This document shows, piece by piece, positions 15,517 to 24,468 of a DNA stretch of 64,000 nucleotides; position 1 is the stretch's first letter; every line of letters begins with the position of its first letter. Below the pieces are notes generated by a model that made no database searches, was not told where the DNA came from, and was given only the letters and a program-made list of their open reading frames with translations. Source of the stretch: Butyricicoccus_A sp963601915. Its GTDB lineage: Bacteria > Bacillota > Clostridia > Oscillospirales > Butyricicoccaceae. A program made the position numbers and the translations under genes. The stretch is from NCBI GenBank assembly GCA_963601915.1, contig CAVCGL010000002.1, forward strand, positions 124,001 to 188,000, read 5' to 3'.

Positions 15517-16707
15517 ATGAAAGCATATCGTCGAATTTTTGTAGTTGTATTGGATTCACTGGGAGCGGGCGCGATGGATGATGCCGCACAGTATGGTGAT
15601 GCCGGAACGGATACGCTGGGGCATATCTCGGCATCTGTTGAGCAGTTTCACATTCCCCATTTGCAAGCGTTAGGACTTGCCAATCTGCATCCGCTCAAGC
15701 AGGTGGCACCGGTGCAGCATCCCATGGCGCGGTATACGACACTGCGTGAGGCGAGCTGTGCTAAGGACACGATGACCGGTCATTGGGAAATGATGGGTTT
15801 GCGGACAACGGTTCCGTTTAAAACGTTTACGGATACCGGTTTTCCACCGGAACTGATTGCGGAACTGGAAAAGCAAACGGGACACAAGTGTATCGGAAAC
15901 AAGAGTGCGAGCGGCACAGTTATTTTGGACGAGTTGGGAGAGGAAGAAATCGCTACCGGCCATATGATTGTGTATACGTCTGCGGACTCTGTGCTGCAAA
16001 TTTGCGGCAATGAGGAAACCTTTGACTTAAAGGAACTGTATCGCTGCTGCGAAATTGCCCGTAAAATTACCATGCGCGATGAATGGAAAGTAGGGCGTGT
16101 CATCGCTAGGCCGTATGTCGGCAAAAAGCGCGGCGAATTTGTGCGCACAAGCAATCGGCATGATTATGCGGTGAAACCGACAGGACGCACGGCCCTTAAT
16201 GTTTTGAAAGATGCCGGATTCGATGTGATTTCGATTGGAAAAATCAATGACATTTTTGTCGGAGAAGGCATTACCGAGGCACAGAAGTCCAAAAGCTCTG
16301 TACATGGCATGGAACAGACCATCGCAATGGCACAGCGCGACTTTATCGGTTTGTGTTTTGTCAATCTCGTGGATTTTGATGCGCTGTGGGGACATCGGCG
16401 CAATCCGGTTGGATATGCACAGGAGATCGAACGATTTGATGTAAAATTGGGTGAGCTGCTGCCGCTGCTTCGAGATGATGACCTGTTGATTTTGACCGCA
16501 GATCACGGAAATGATCCGACGCACACCGGAACTGATCACACCCGTGAGCGCGTACCGTTTCTCGCTTACTCTCCGTCTATGAAAGAGGGAAGAAAATTGC
16601 AGGAACAGCCGACATTTGCTGTGATTGGCGCGTCGATTCTGGACAATTTCGACTTGAAAATGCCAGAGAATACGATTGGAACCTCTATTTTGTCGGAGTT
16701 GGTATAA
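15517..16707 (+). CDS. deoB: Phosphopentomutase
   Basis: 396 residues, AAAGGAGA before the ATG. The alkaline-phosphatase-fold metal motifs are clear: VVLDSLGAGAMDDAAQYGD at the N-terminus, CAKDTMTGHWEMMG with the phosphorylated Thr, and DHGNDPTHTGTDHTRE near the C-terminus. It interconverts (deoxy)ribose 1- and 5-phosphate in nucleoside salvage. No other deo genes are nearby. Confidence 0.96.
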   Translation: MKAYRRIFVVVLDSLGAGAMDDAAQYGDAGTDTLGHISASVEQFHIPHLQALGLANLHPLKQVAPVQHPMARYTTLREASCAKDTMTGHWEMMGLRTTVPFKTFTDTGFPPELIAELEKQTGHKCIGNKSASGTVILDELGEEEIATGHMIVYTSADSVLQICGNEETFDLKELYRCCEIARKITMRDEWKVGRVIARPYVGKKRGEFVRTSNRHDYAVKPTGRTALNVLKDAGFDVISIGKINDIFVGEGITEAQKSKSSVHGMEQTIAMAQRDFIGLCFVNLVDFDALWGHRRNPVGYAQEIERFDVKLGELLPLLRDDDLLILTADHGNDPTHTGTDHTRERVPFLAYSPSMKEGRKLQEQPTFAVIGASILDNFDLKMPENTIGTSILSELV

Positions 16708-16731
16708 CCATCGTAGAGAGGGGGAGAACGC

Positions 16732-17679
16732 GTGCATAGAGATTTTATTACCGTATTGACGGAGGAGGATGTCAATATTGTAACGGACGAGACACTGCAG
16801 GAAATGAAGCGGCATGGAACAGAGCGTTTTCCGTTTCAATATTACAAGGAGCATTTTAACTGGAGCAGACTGGAAACAGTGGAATGGCATTGGCACAGAG
16901 AGTTAGAATTTGTTGAAATTTTACAAGGTGCGATCGAATGCCATATTGGAGACGAAACCATTGTATTAAACGAAGGAGATACATTTTTTATCAACAGCGG
17001 TGTCATTCATAAGTACCAGGCTCCGCAGACATACCGCGAAAAGCGATGTATCTTTTCGGATATTTTGTTTTTGCCAGAGATGATTGCGCCGAATTCTTCT
17101 CTGATTTATGAAAAATATATCCGTCCCATTGTACAGCATGGAAAGCCATTTCTTGTCATGCATCAGACAGACAGCTGGGAACAAGGCGTGCGTGAATTAT
17201 ATCACCATATTGTAGCCGTTTGTCTGGCTGGGGACGATTTGACGGAATTGCGTATCCAAGCGGGGATTTCGGAACTGTGGGCGAGATTGTTTCCTGTGCT
17301 GTATCGAGAAGAGACAGAGCAACAGGAAAATAAAAATATACTGGCACAGGCGCGGCTGCGAAAGATGATGCAGTTCATTTGGGATCATTTTGCCGAAAAA
17401 ATCACATTAGATGATATTGCTGACTCAGCGAATATCAGCAAAAGTGTTGCGCTGCGTTGTTTTCGTTCGGGTATGCAGACATCGCCGGTCGGTTATTTAA
17501 ACGATTATCGCCTGCATCGAGCAAAAGAGCTGTTGCTGTCCTCGCACGGAACGGTGTCGGACATTGCGGTTTCTGTGGGCTTTGATAATGTGGGATATTT
17601 TGACCGCGTATTTCGCCGCGCCTTTGGCTTGACACCAAAACAGTTCGCCAAGCAAGGGAAAACAGAAGGGAGCATCTGA
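16732..17679 (+). CDS. AraC-family regulator with N-terminal cupin domain
   Basis: 315 residues, GTG start with GGGGGAGA upstream. Residues ~30-100 form a cupin (WHWHRELEFVEILQGAIECHIGDET...GDTFFINSGVIHKYQ); the last ~100 carry two helix-turn-helices (TLDDIADSANISKSVALRCFRSGMQTSP and TVSDIAVSVGFDNVGYFDRVFRRAFGLTPKQF). The ligand is unknown. It is followed after one base by a PPOX gene that it may regulate. Confidence 0.92.
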   Translation: MHRDFITVLTEEDVNIVTDETLQEMKRHGTERFPFQYYKEHFNWSRLETVEWHWHRELEFVEILQGAIECHIGDETIVLNEGDTFFINSGVIHKYQAPQTYREKRCIFSDILFLPEMIAPNSSLIYEKYIRPIVQHGKPFLVMHQTDSWEQGVRELYHHIVAVCLAGDDLTELRIQAGISELWARLFPVLYREETEQQENKNILAQARLRKMMQFIWDHFAEKITLDDIADSANISKSVALRCFRSGMQTSPVGYLNDYRLHRAKELLLSSHGTVSDIAVSVGFDNVGYFDRVFRRAFGLTPKQFAKQGKTEGSI

Positions 17680-17680
17680 C

Positions 17681-18199
17681 ATGACTCAGGAAGAATACAG
17701 CAAAGCTGCCAAGTATTGGACAGAGAAAGAAGCGACATCCAAACGAATGGACAGAGATGCTCTGTGGAAAGCCATGGAGGCGTATATTCAGGCAAATAAT
17801 ACCTGTGCACTGGCAACGGGAAGCGGTGAATTTGTGCGCTGTACACCGATTGAATATGCGTATTATGACGGGGCATTTTGGATGTTTTCAGAGGGTGGCT
17901 TGAAGTTTCAAGCCTTAGCACACAACAAACAGGTATGCCTGGCGATTTTTGACAGCTATCAGGGATTTGGAAAGCTCAACGGAATGCAGGTTTCCGGTAT
18001 CGCGCAGCTAATTGATTCGGATTCGGAGGCATTTCGCAAGGCGGCCCGGCACAAAAACATCCCCGAGGCAGCAATGGAAAAAATTGCGCATCTGCTGCAT
18101 TTAATCAAGGTCACGCCGACACGCATTGATTTTCTCAGTTCCGGCTTTCAGAAAGAAGGATATGACAGCAGACAGTTTTTGACTTTCGAGAGCGAATGA
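17681..18199 (+). CDS. Pyridoxamine 5'-phosphate oxidase-fold protein
   Basis: 172 residues. The split-barrel signature is NNTCALATGSGEFVRCTPIEYAYYDGAFWMFSEGGLKFQALAHNKQVCLAIF followed by GMQVSGIAQLIDSDSE. It is larger than the PPOX protein at 712-1104 and not close to it in sequence. Flavin- or haem-linked redox roles are known in the family. It begins one base after the AraC stop, so the two form an operon. Confidence 0.85.
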   Translation: MTQEEYSKAAKYWTEKEATSKRMDRDALWKAMEAYIQANNTCALATGSGEFVRCTPIEYAYYDGAFWMFSEGGLKFQALAHNKQVCLAIFDSYQGFGKLNGMQVSGIAQLIDSDSEAFRKAARHKNIPEAAMEKIAHLLHLIKVTPTRIDFLSSGFQKEGYDSRQFLTFESE

Positions 18200-18249
18200 T
18201 GCCGCACACATAGACATATAGTTCTTAGAGAACCTTTGGGGGAAGAGCT

Positions 18250-18954
18250 ATGTGGAGAAAAAAACGGGCAATCTTAGCAGCAGTGTTGGTATTGGCAATT
18301 GCCTCTGTGCTCATGCCGTATGGAGAAAACCTGCCGCTGTATGGTGTTTTTGCGCCGCATAATTATCAGCACACGCTGGTGTTGGACGCCGGACACGGCG
18401 GCGTGGATGGCGGAGCGGTGGCAGAGGATGGGACGGCAGAGCAGGACATCAATTTGGCAATCGTCAAAAAATGTCAGGCATTTGCTGGTTTCTTCGGCAT
18501 TCGCACGGTTTTGACGCGGACAGATCAGCAATCCCTGTATTACGATCCAGCAAGCACAGTTCGGCAGAACAAAGTGGCGGATATTCATGCGCGGGAAGAA
18601 ATTACCAATGGAGCAGAAAATCCGATTTTTGTATCTGTGCATCTCAATAAGTTTTCGGACAGTCAATATACGGGCGCACAGGTCTTTTGGTCAAAAAACA
18701 ACCCAGAAGGACAATTGCTCGCAGAATCCGTCCAAGATCAATTGACTCTAGGATTACATCCAGTTCGGCAGCGCGTAGCGAAGCAGGCACCGGACAGTGT
18801 GTATTTGATGAAGCATTTGACCTGTCCGGCGATTATTGTGGAGTGTGGCTTTTTGTCCAATCAGCAGGAAACCGAACAGTTAAAGCAAGACAGCTATCAG
18901 AAAAAATTGTCTGTTTGCATGATACAGGGATACTTGAATTATTTAGAAGGATAA
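18250..18954 (+). CDS. cwlD: N-acetylmuramoyl-L-alanine amidase, CwlD-like
   Basis: 234 residues with an N-terminal membrane anchor (RAILAAVLVLAIASVLMPYG). The amidase_3 motifs are LVLDAGHGGVDGGAVAEDG (zinc His), FVSVHLNKFSD (second His) and CPAIIVECGFLSN (catalytic Glu). CwlD removes the peptide from muramic acid so that muramic-delta-lactam forms in the spore cortex, acting with PdaA. Length and the single catalytic domain match CwlD. Followed closely by radA. Confidence 0.88.
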   Translation: MWRKKRAILAAVLVLAIASVLMPYGENLPLYGVFAPHNYQHTLVLDAGHGGVDGGAVAEDGTAEQDINLAIVKKCQAFAGFFGIRTVLTRTDQQSLYYDPASTVRQNKVADIHAREEITNGAENPIFVSVHLNKFSDSQYTGAQVFWSKNNPEGQLLAESVQDQLTLGLHPVRQRVAKQAPDSVYLMKHLTCPAIIVECGFLSNQQETEQLKQDSYQKKLSVCMIQGYLNYLEG

Positions 18955-18961
18955 ACAATTT

Positions 18962-20335
18962 ATGAAGCAAAAAACAGTGTTTTTATGCAATGAATGCGGC
19001 TATGAAAGCCCAAAATGGTATGGGAAATGTCCATCCTGCGGCGCGTGGAATTCGATGGATGAATTCAAAGAGGCAAAAACCACAGCGGCGCCGCGCGGCG
19101 TCCTGCCAAAGACCGAACGCAAACGCAACAAACCGCTGGAAATTGGAAAAATTGAAACCAATGAAGAAACTCGATTTCGTACCGGCATTTCAGAATTAGA
19201 CCGCGTATTGGGCGGCGGTGCGGTGCACGGCAGTTTTGTTCTCGTCGGTGGTGAGCCGGGCATTGGCAAATCGACGCTGCTGCTCCAAATGTGTCAGGAG
19301 ATGAGCCGACAGGCAAAAATTTTATATGTATCTGGAGAGGAATCGCTGCGGCAGATTCGCCTGCGTGCTGATCGGCTGCACATTTCCTCGCCGGAATTGT
19401 TTGTACTGGCGGAGACGGATTTGGAAGAAATTTTGGCGGAAACCGAATTGTTGCTGCCGGATGTTCTGATTGTAGACTCCATTCAGACCATTTACAAATC
19501 CGATCTCAACAGTGCACCGGGAAATACCACGCAGATTAAAGAATGTGCCATGACACTCATGCAGTACGCCAAGCGGCACAACGTCACGATCTTTATTGTC
19601 GGTCATGTCAACAAAGAGGGCACACTGGCAGGCCCGAAAATCCTGGAACACATGGTGGATTGTGTGTTGTACTTTGAGGGTGAAAAGCAGGTTTCGTTCC
19701 GCTGCCTGCGCGCAGCGAAAAACCGTTTTGGTTCGACGAATGAAATTGGTGTATTTGAGATGAGCGATTGCGGATTGGTAGAAGTGCCGAATCCATCGGC
19801 AGCGATGCTGTCTGGTCACCCGATGGACGCTTCGGGCAATTGCATTGCCTGCACCATGGAAGGCAGCCGCCCTATTTTGGCGGAAATTCAGGCACTGGTA
19901 ACAAAAACAGCTTATGGCACACCGCGCCGCATGTCTGCCGGTGTCGATTACAATCGCATGGTGCTGTTGCTTGCTATTTTGGAAAAGCGGGTAGGACTGT
20001 ATTTGTCCTCCAGCGATGCGTATATCAATGTTATTGGCGGTATGCGGCTGGATGAACCGGCGATTGATTTGCCGATTGCATTGGCTGTAGCATCCAGTTA
20101 TCGAGACCAGCCGCTTCCAGAGGGCGTTATGTCATTTGGAGAGGTTGGCTTGACGGGAGAATTGCGCGCAGTCACGGCGGTGAGCCAGCGCATACACGAG
20201 GCCATTCGATTGGGCTTTACCACTTGCATCATGCCAAAGCAGGACATCGGACGCATGGAAATTCCGGATAGCTTTCAAATCGTTCAGGTGGAAAACATTG
20301 CACAGGCCATCGGCGCAGCATTTGGAAAAAAGTAA
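18962..20335 (+). CDS. radA: DNA repair protein RadA (Sms)
   Basis: 457 residues, as expected. N-terminal zinc finger CNECGYESPKWYGKCPSCGAW, RecA-like core with Walker A GGEPGIGKSTLL, the RadA KNRFG motif (KNRFGSTNEIGVFEM) and a Lon-like C-terminal domain (DVGR-like GGMRLDEPAIDLPIALAVASS). It promotes branch migration during recombination. It starts 7 bases after cwlD ends. Confidence 0.96.
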   Translation: MKQKTVFLCNECGYESPKWYGKCPSCGAWNSMDEFKEAKTTAAPRGVLPKTERKRNKPLEIGKIETNEETRFRTGISELDRVLGGGAVHGSFVLVGGEPGIGKSTLLLQMCQEMSRQAKILYVSGEESLRQIRLRADRLHISSPELFVLAETDLEEILAETELLLPDVLIVDSIQTIYKSDLNSAPGNTTQIKECAMTLMQYAKRHNVTIFIVGHVNKEGTLAGPKILEHMVDCVLYFEGEKQVSFRCLRAAKNRFGSTNEIGVFEMSDCGLVEVPNPSAAMLSGHPMDASGNCIACTMEGSRPILAEIQALVTKTAYGTPRRMSAGVDYNRMVLLLAILEKRVGLYLSSSDAYINVIGGMRLDEPAIDLPIALAVASSYRDQPLPEGVMSFGEVGLTGELRAVTAVSQRIHEAIRLGFTTCIMPKQDIGRMEIPDSFQIVQVENIAQAIGAAFGKK

Positions 20336-20417
20336 GAGAGAATAGATGCGGTTTGCATAATGATCTGTTATAATAAAACTATTGTATGGTATTACGAAGA
20401 AAACGGAGGAAATACAT

Positions 20418-21638
20418 ATGGAATTACAGCTTCCATTGATTTTGGATGGTGCGACCGGCACACAGCTGCAAAAGTGCGGATACACCAATGAACAGTGTGC
20501 AGAACAGTGGGTTTTAGAGCATCCGGAAGCCATTCAGGACATTCAAAAAAACTATGTTGCGGCAGGCAGCAATATCGTCTATGCCAGCACCTTTGGTGCA
20601 AACCGCATCAAATTGGAAGGCAATGGCATTCATGGACAGACGGCGGAATATAACACGCGATTGGTTGGCCTGTCCCGCGAAGCAGTGGGACAAAAGGCAA
20701 TGGTTGCCGGAGACATTGCGCCGACCGGCAAGTTTTTGTATCCAATTGGTGATTTGAGCTTTGATGATCTGCTGGACGTTTATACAGAACAGGCAAAAGC
20801 ATTGGAAGAAGCTGGCGTGGATGTCTTTGTCATTGAGACAACGATGACGATTCCGGAAGCGCGTGCGGCGATTCTCGCAGTAAAGAGCGTCAGCGATAAG
20901 CCGGTATTTGTCACATTTACCTGTGATGAAAACGGTAAGACACTGACAGGTACCGATGTTACCGCAGCGCTGGTCATTATGCAGAGCATGGGCGCAGACG
21001 CATTTGGCCTAAATTGCTCTGTAGGACCGGATAAGATGTTGATTCAGCTCGAACGCATGGCAGAATATGCACAGGTTCCGCTCATTGCCAAGCCAAATGC
21101 AGGCATTCCGGAAATGGTAGACGGCAAAGCTGTATATACCTGCACACCGGAAGAATTTGCGGCACTTGTACCGGAAATGGCGGCGGCAGGTGTCGGCATT
21201 TTTGGCGGATGCTGTGGCTCGGAGCCAGCGCACATTGCGGCATTGGCGCAGGCTGTTCAGCAGGCAGACATAAAAAAGCCGGAACCCAAACACACAGAAG
21301 AGCTGGTAGCGGCTACAGAGCGCGACGTCTTTGTTCTGCCGACAGATGTTGACTGCGGAGAAGTATTCGCGTGTGATGAAGATGTCATGGACGCCATTGA
21401 AGAAGCAGAGGACAGTGAAGATGCCGTTCTGTCCATTCGAATTGATGCAGAGGACGAGCTGGAAAACTTCGCAGAAGGTCAGTATGCAATTGTCAAGCCG
21501 TTGTGCCTGCACTGTGACGATGCAGAGCTGTTGGAGCAGGCTCTGCGCCTGTATCAGGGCCGCGCTCTGTACGCAGGCTCTCTGACAAAGGAAGAATTGC
21601 AGCCGCTTTGCGATAAGTACGGCTTACTGGTTCGATAA
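20418..21638 (+). CDS. Homocysteine S-methyltransferase family protein with C-terminal extension
   Basis: 406 residues, CGGAGG before the ATG. Residues 1-~285 are a homocysteine methyltransferase barrel: ILDGATGTQLQKCGYT at the start, GLNCSVGPD, and GGCCGSEPAHI for the zinc Cys pair. The remaining ~120 residues are acidic; their end (residues ~355-406, IVKPLCLHCDDAELLEQALR and LYQGRALYAGSLTKEELQ) resembles a strand of the pterin-binding domain of MetH. The methyl donor is unknown, and the extension may be a relic or a docking segment. It has its own terminator. Confidence 0.85.
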   Translation: MELQLPLILDGATGTQLQKCGYTNEQCAEQWVLEHPEAIQDIQKNYVAAGSNIVYASTFGANRIKLEGNGIHGQTAEYNTRLVGLSREAVGQKAMVAGDIAPTGKFLYPIGDLSFDDLLDVYTEQAKALEEAGVDVFVIETTMTIPEARAAILAVKSVSDKPVFVTFTCDENGKTLTGTDVTAALVIMQSMGADAFGLNCSVGPDKMLIQLERMAEYAQVPLIAKPNAGIPEMVDGKAVYTCTPEEFAALVPEMAAAGVGIFGGCCGSEPAHIAALAQAVQQADIKKPEPKHTEELVAATERDVFVLPTDVDCGEVFACDEDVMDAIEEAEDSEDAVLSIRIDAEDELENFAEGQYAIVKPLCLHCDDAELLEQALRLYQGRALYAGSLTKEELQPLCDKYGLLVR

Positions 21639-21652
21639 ACGCAAAGATTTTG

Positions 21653-21688
21653 ACAGCAGACGCGAAACATACGTGTCTGCTGTTTTTT
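21653..21688 (+). terminator. Terminator after the homocysteine methyltransferase gene
   Basis: Stem ACAGCAGAC (21653-21661) with GTCTGCTGT (21675-21683) running into TTTTTT. Confidence 0.85.
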
Positions 21689-21699
21689 ACGCCAATATA

Positions 21700-21749
21700 T
21701 TGACACGGTGTCAGAACGGGTGTATGATACAGATACTGACACGATGTCA
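21700..21749 (+). promoter_or_regulatory. Promoter with two TGACAC-NN-TGTCA-type operators
   Basis: -35 TTGACA (21700-21705), 17-base spacer, -10 TATGAT (21723-21728). Operator 1 TGACACGGTGTCA (21701-21713) overlaps the -35; operator 2 TGACACGATGTCA (21737-21749) lies just downstream of the -10, 36 bp from the first. Both are followed by GAA. The TetR gene at the end of this operon is the obvious candidate to bind them. Confidence 0.85.
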
Positions 21750-21774
21750 GAATACAAGCGAGGAGCAGATTGCA

Positions 21775-22323
21775 ATGAAGAAAAATATTGGCTCGCAGCT
21801 GGCACTGTACCCGACACCGGTGACAGTCATTGGCACTATGCATCAGGAACAGCCGACTTGGACATTGGTGGCACACGTAGGAATTATTGGGCACGATCAC
21901 GTGTTGGTTAGCCTTGCGTCCGCACATTTTATCAATGAATGCATCAAGAAAAATCAAAAGCTGTCTATCAATTTAGTCAATGAAGAAATGCTTCCGAATG
22001 CAGATGTAGCAGGTTCTGTCAGTGGCGCAAAAGAGAGCAAAGCACAGTTGTTTGCGTATACCATGGGCGAAAATGGTACGCCAATCATCGAAGCATCTCC
22101 GCTGACAATGGAATGCACCGTGCAGGATATTTATGAGACAGATGGTTTTGAGAGCTTTATCTGCACGATTGATGCAACGTATGTAGAAGAGACACAGCTG
22201 GATGAGCAGAATAAGATTAACTACCAGACACTCAAGCCGGTGCTGTTTGAGTTTCCAACTTATCAGTATTTGAAAACCGGTGATGTATTGGGAAAATGCT
22301 TGTCGTTTAAACAGAACGACTGA
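21775..22323 (+). CDS. Flavin reductase-like (FMN-binding split barrel) protein
   Basis: 182 residues. The start is the ATG after GAGGAG. It begins MKKNIGSQLALYPTPVTVIGTM and continues with WTLVAHVGIIGHDHVLVSLASAHFINECIKKNQKLSINLVNEEM, the flavin_reduct pattern. Members reduce flavin or act as FMN proteins. First gene of a four-gene operon with an aldo-keto reductase, a flavodoxin and TetR, which points to a redox or electrophile stress function. Confidence 0.85.
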   Translation: MKKNIGSQLALYPTPVTVIGTMHQEQPTWTLVAHVGIIGHDHVLVSLASAHFINECIKKNQKLSINLVNEEMLPNADVAGSVSGAKESKAQLFAYTMGENGTPIIEASPLTMECTVQDIYETDGFESFICTIDATYVEETQLDEQNKINYQTLKPVLFEFPTYQYLKTGDVLGKCLSFKQND

Positions 22324-22333
22324 GGAAGACATC

Positions 22334-23272
22334 ATGGAATATACCACGTTAGGAAAGACAGATATTACCGTTTCTAAGTTGTGTGTGGGCTGCATGAGCT
22401 TCGGAAAAGCCGGAACCATGCATGATTGGACACTGGATGAGCATGCGAGCGAACAGGTCATCAAACATGCCCTTGACTTGGGCATCAAACGGAATGTTGC
22501 CAGAGATCAAGTTGTCATAGCTTCCAAAGTCTATTTCAATGAAGGTCGTTTGTCCAGAAAGGCAATTCTGCGAGAAATTGACGGCACGTTATCGCGGCTG
22601 GGTACGGATTATCTGGATCTGTATATCATTCATCGGTTTGATTACGATACCCCGATAGAAGAAACCATGGAAGCGCTGCACGATTTGGTCAAAGCGGGAA
22701 AAGTTCGCGCATTGGGTGCATCGGCTATGTACGGCTACCAGTTTTATAACATGCAGCTGGCAGCGAAAGAACACGGATGGACGCCATTTTCTGCCATGGA
22801 AAACCATTACAATTTACTGTATCGGGAGGATGAACGCGAGTTAATTCCGATTTGCAAACAGCTGGGTGTCTCGTTGATGCCATACAGCCCGCTTGCCGCA
22901 GGACATCTTGCGCGCGCTTCTTGGACATCAGAGACCTTGCGCGGACGGACGGATCGCGTCGCGCGGGGCAAATATGATCGCATGGAGCAGCAGGATATGC
23001 AGATTGTCAAGCGCGTCAGCGAATTGGCACAAAAATATACCTGTAGCATGTCGCAGATTGCCATTGCATGGCAGTGGGCAAAGGGGATCGCGTCTCCGAT
23101 TATCGGTGCGACAAAGGCACAGTATTTTGATGATGCCGTGGGCGCGTTTGATCTTTGTTTGACACCGGAAGATATTGCTTATTTGGAAGAACCATATGTT
23201 CCGCATCCGGTTGTCGGTGCGATTAACGCAAATCCGCCGCAGGGCGTAATGTTGCTTGATGAAAAGAAATAA
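22334..23272 (+). CDS. Aldo/keto reductase lacking the catalytic Asp/Tyr segment
   Basis: 312 residues where relatives have about 335. The barrel is recognisable: MEYTTLGKTDITVSKLCVGCMSFG, LGTDYLDLYIIHRFDYDTPIEETMEAL, and the C-terminal SQIAIAWQWAKGIASPIIGATK. But HALDLGI (to residue 51) runs straight into KRNVARDQVVIASK. The usual stretch between, which carries the D-T-A and the catalytic Y, is missing, about 22-25 residues. The catalytic Lys65 and His100 remain. The frame is intact, so it looks like an in-frame deletion. It may be inactive or a binding protein. Confidence 0.85.
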   Translation: MEYTTLGKTDITVSKLCVGCMSFGKAGTMHDWTLDEHASEQVIKHALDLGIKRNVARDQVVIASKVYFNEGRLSRKAILREIDGTLSRLGTDYLDLYIIHRFDYDTPIEETMEALHDLVKAGKVRALGASAMYGYQFYNMQLAAKEHGWTPFSAMENHYNLLYREDERELIPICKQLGVSLMPYSPLAAGHLARASWTSETLRGRTDRVARGKYDRMEQQDMQIVKRVSELAQKYTCSMSQIAIAWQWAKGIASPIIGATKAQYFDDAVGAFDLCLTPEDIAYLEEPYVPHPVVGAINANPPQGVMLLDEKK

Positions 23273-23288
23273 TAGGAGGACGAAAATC

Positions 23289-23750
23289 ATGCGTAAGACA
23301 TTGGTTGCTTATTTTTCTGCCAGCGGTGTAACTGGCAGCGTGGCGAAGGAAATTGCAACGGCGACAGGTGGAGATCTGCACGAGATTGAGCCAGCTACTC
23401 CGTATACCGATGCGGATTTAAACTGGATGAACAAGAACAGCCGCAGCTCGGTAGAGATGAACGATGAGAACAGCCGCCCGGGTATCGCAAATGCCGTGAC
23501 AAATTGGCAATCCTATGATACAATATTTGTCGGTTTCCCGATTTGGTGGTATGTAGAACCGCGTATCATTGATACATTTATGGAGAGCGGCGATTTTGCC
23601 GGAAAGACCGTCATTCCATTTGCGACCTCCGGCGGCAGTGGCATCGAGCGGGCACAGCAGCATCTGAAGCAGTTATATCCGCGGGTGGATTGGAAACCAG
23701 GAAAACTGGTCAATCGCCGCAATGCAGCAGATTGGGCATCCAAACAGTAA
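23289..23750 (+). CDS. Flavodoxin
   Basis: 153 residues, AGGAGG before the ATG. The FMN phosphate loop is at the start: VAYFSASGVTGSVAKEIA, where relatives have SxTGxT. It continues with YDTIFVGFPIWWYVEPRIIDTFME and FATSGGSGIERAQQHL, typical of the flavodoxin_4 group. It carries electrons or acts as an NAD(P)H-independent oxidoreductase partner for the flavin reductase in the same operon. Confidence 0.88.
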   Translation: MRKTLVAYFSASGVTGSVAKEIATATGGDLHEIEPATPYTDADLNWMNKNSRSSVEMNDENSRPGIANAVTNWQSYDTIFVGFPIWWYVEPRIIDTFMESGDFAGKTVIPFATSGGSGIERAQQHLKQLYPRVDWKPGKLVNRRNAADWASKQ

Positions 23751-23769
23751 CAGCAAAAGAGGAATCTAT

Positions 23770-24408
23770 ATGCCGAAAGGGTCAGAACAATTAACCAACG
23801 CAAGAAAAGAAGAAATTATCAATGCCTGTGCGAAGCTGTATGAGACGATGAGCTTTAAAGAAATCACCATCAAGGAGATCGGAAAAGCGACCTCGTTTAC
23901 ACGCACATCCATCTATAATTATTTTCAGACGAAGGAAGAAATTTTTCTGGCTCTGCTACAGCGGGAATATGACTGGTGGAGCGATGATCTGTGCCGCATG
24001 ATGGACACACAGGAGACGATGACGGTGCAGGAATTTGCGGACGCTATGGCGCGCTCACTGCAAAAACGGGAACGCATGTTAAAATTGCTTTCCATGAATC
24101 ACTATGACATGGAGAGCAGCAGCCGCATGGAAAATTTGGTGGAATTTAAACAGTCTTATGGACGTTCGATACACGCCGTGACGAAGTGTGTCACGAAATA
24201 TTTTCCGTGCATGACGGTACACGACGTACAGGATTTCATTTATGCGTTTTTTCCGTTTTTATTCGGTGTGTATCCCTATACTGTCGTGACAGAAAAACAG
24301 ATCTATGCCATGAAGCAAGCGCATACAGAATATGTTCAGCTGACACAGTATGAAATTGTATCAGCCTGTGTCAAACGATTGCTGTCTGCTTTTGAGAAAA
24401 TAGAATAA
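23770..24408 (+). CDS. TetR-family regulator
   Basis: 212 residues. The N-terminal helix-turn-helix is RKEEIINACAKLYETMSFKEITIKEIGKATSFTRTSIYNYFQTKEEIFLALLQREY, characteristic of TetR/AcrR. The C-terminal ligand domain is poorly conserved. It is the last gene of the flavin reductase operon and probably represses it by binding the two palindromes at the promoter. Confidence 0.92.
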   Translation: MPKGSEQLTNARKEEIINACAKLYETMSFKEITIKEIGKATSFTRTSIYNYFQTKEEIFLALLQREYDWWSDDLCRMMDTQETMTVQEFADAMARSLQKRERMLKLLSMNHYDMESSSRMENLVEFKQSYGRSIHAVTKCVTKYFPCMTVHDVQDFIYAFFPFLFGVYPYTVVTEKQIYAMKQAHTEYVQLTQYEIVSACVKRLLSAFEKIE

Positions 24409-24411
24409 GAA

Positions 24412-24462
24412 AAAGAGATGTGTTGCCTTATTAAGACGAACACATCTCTTTCTTGTTTTTTT
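24412..24462 (+). terminator. Terminator of the TetR operon
   Basis: Stem AAAGAGATGTGTT (24412-24424) with AACACATCTCTTT (24439-24451), then a T-run at 24455-24462. Confidence 0.85.
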
Positions 24463-24468
24463 AAGGAT

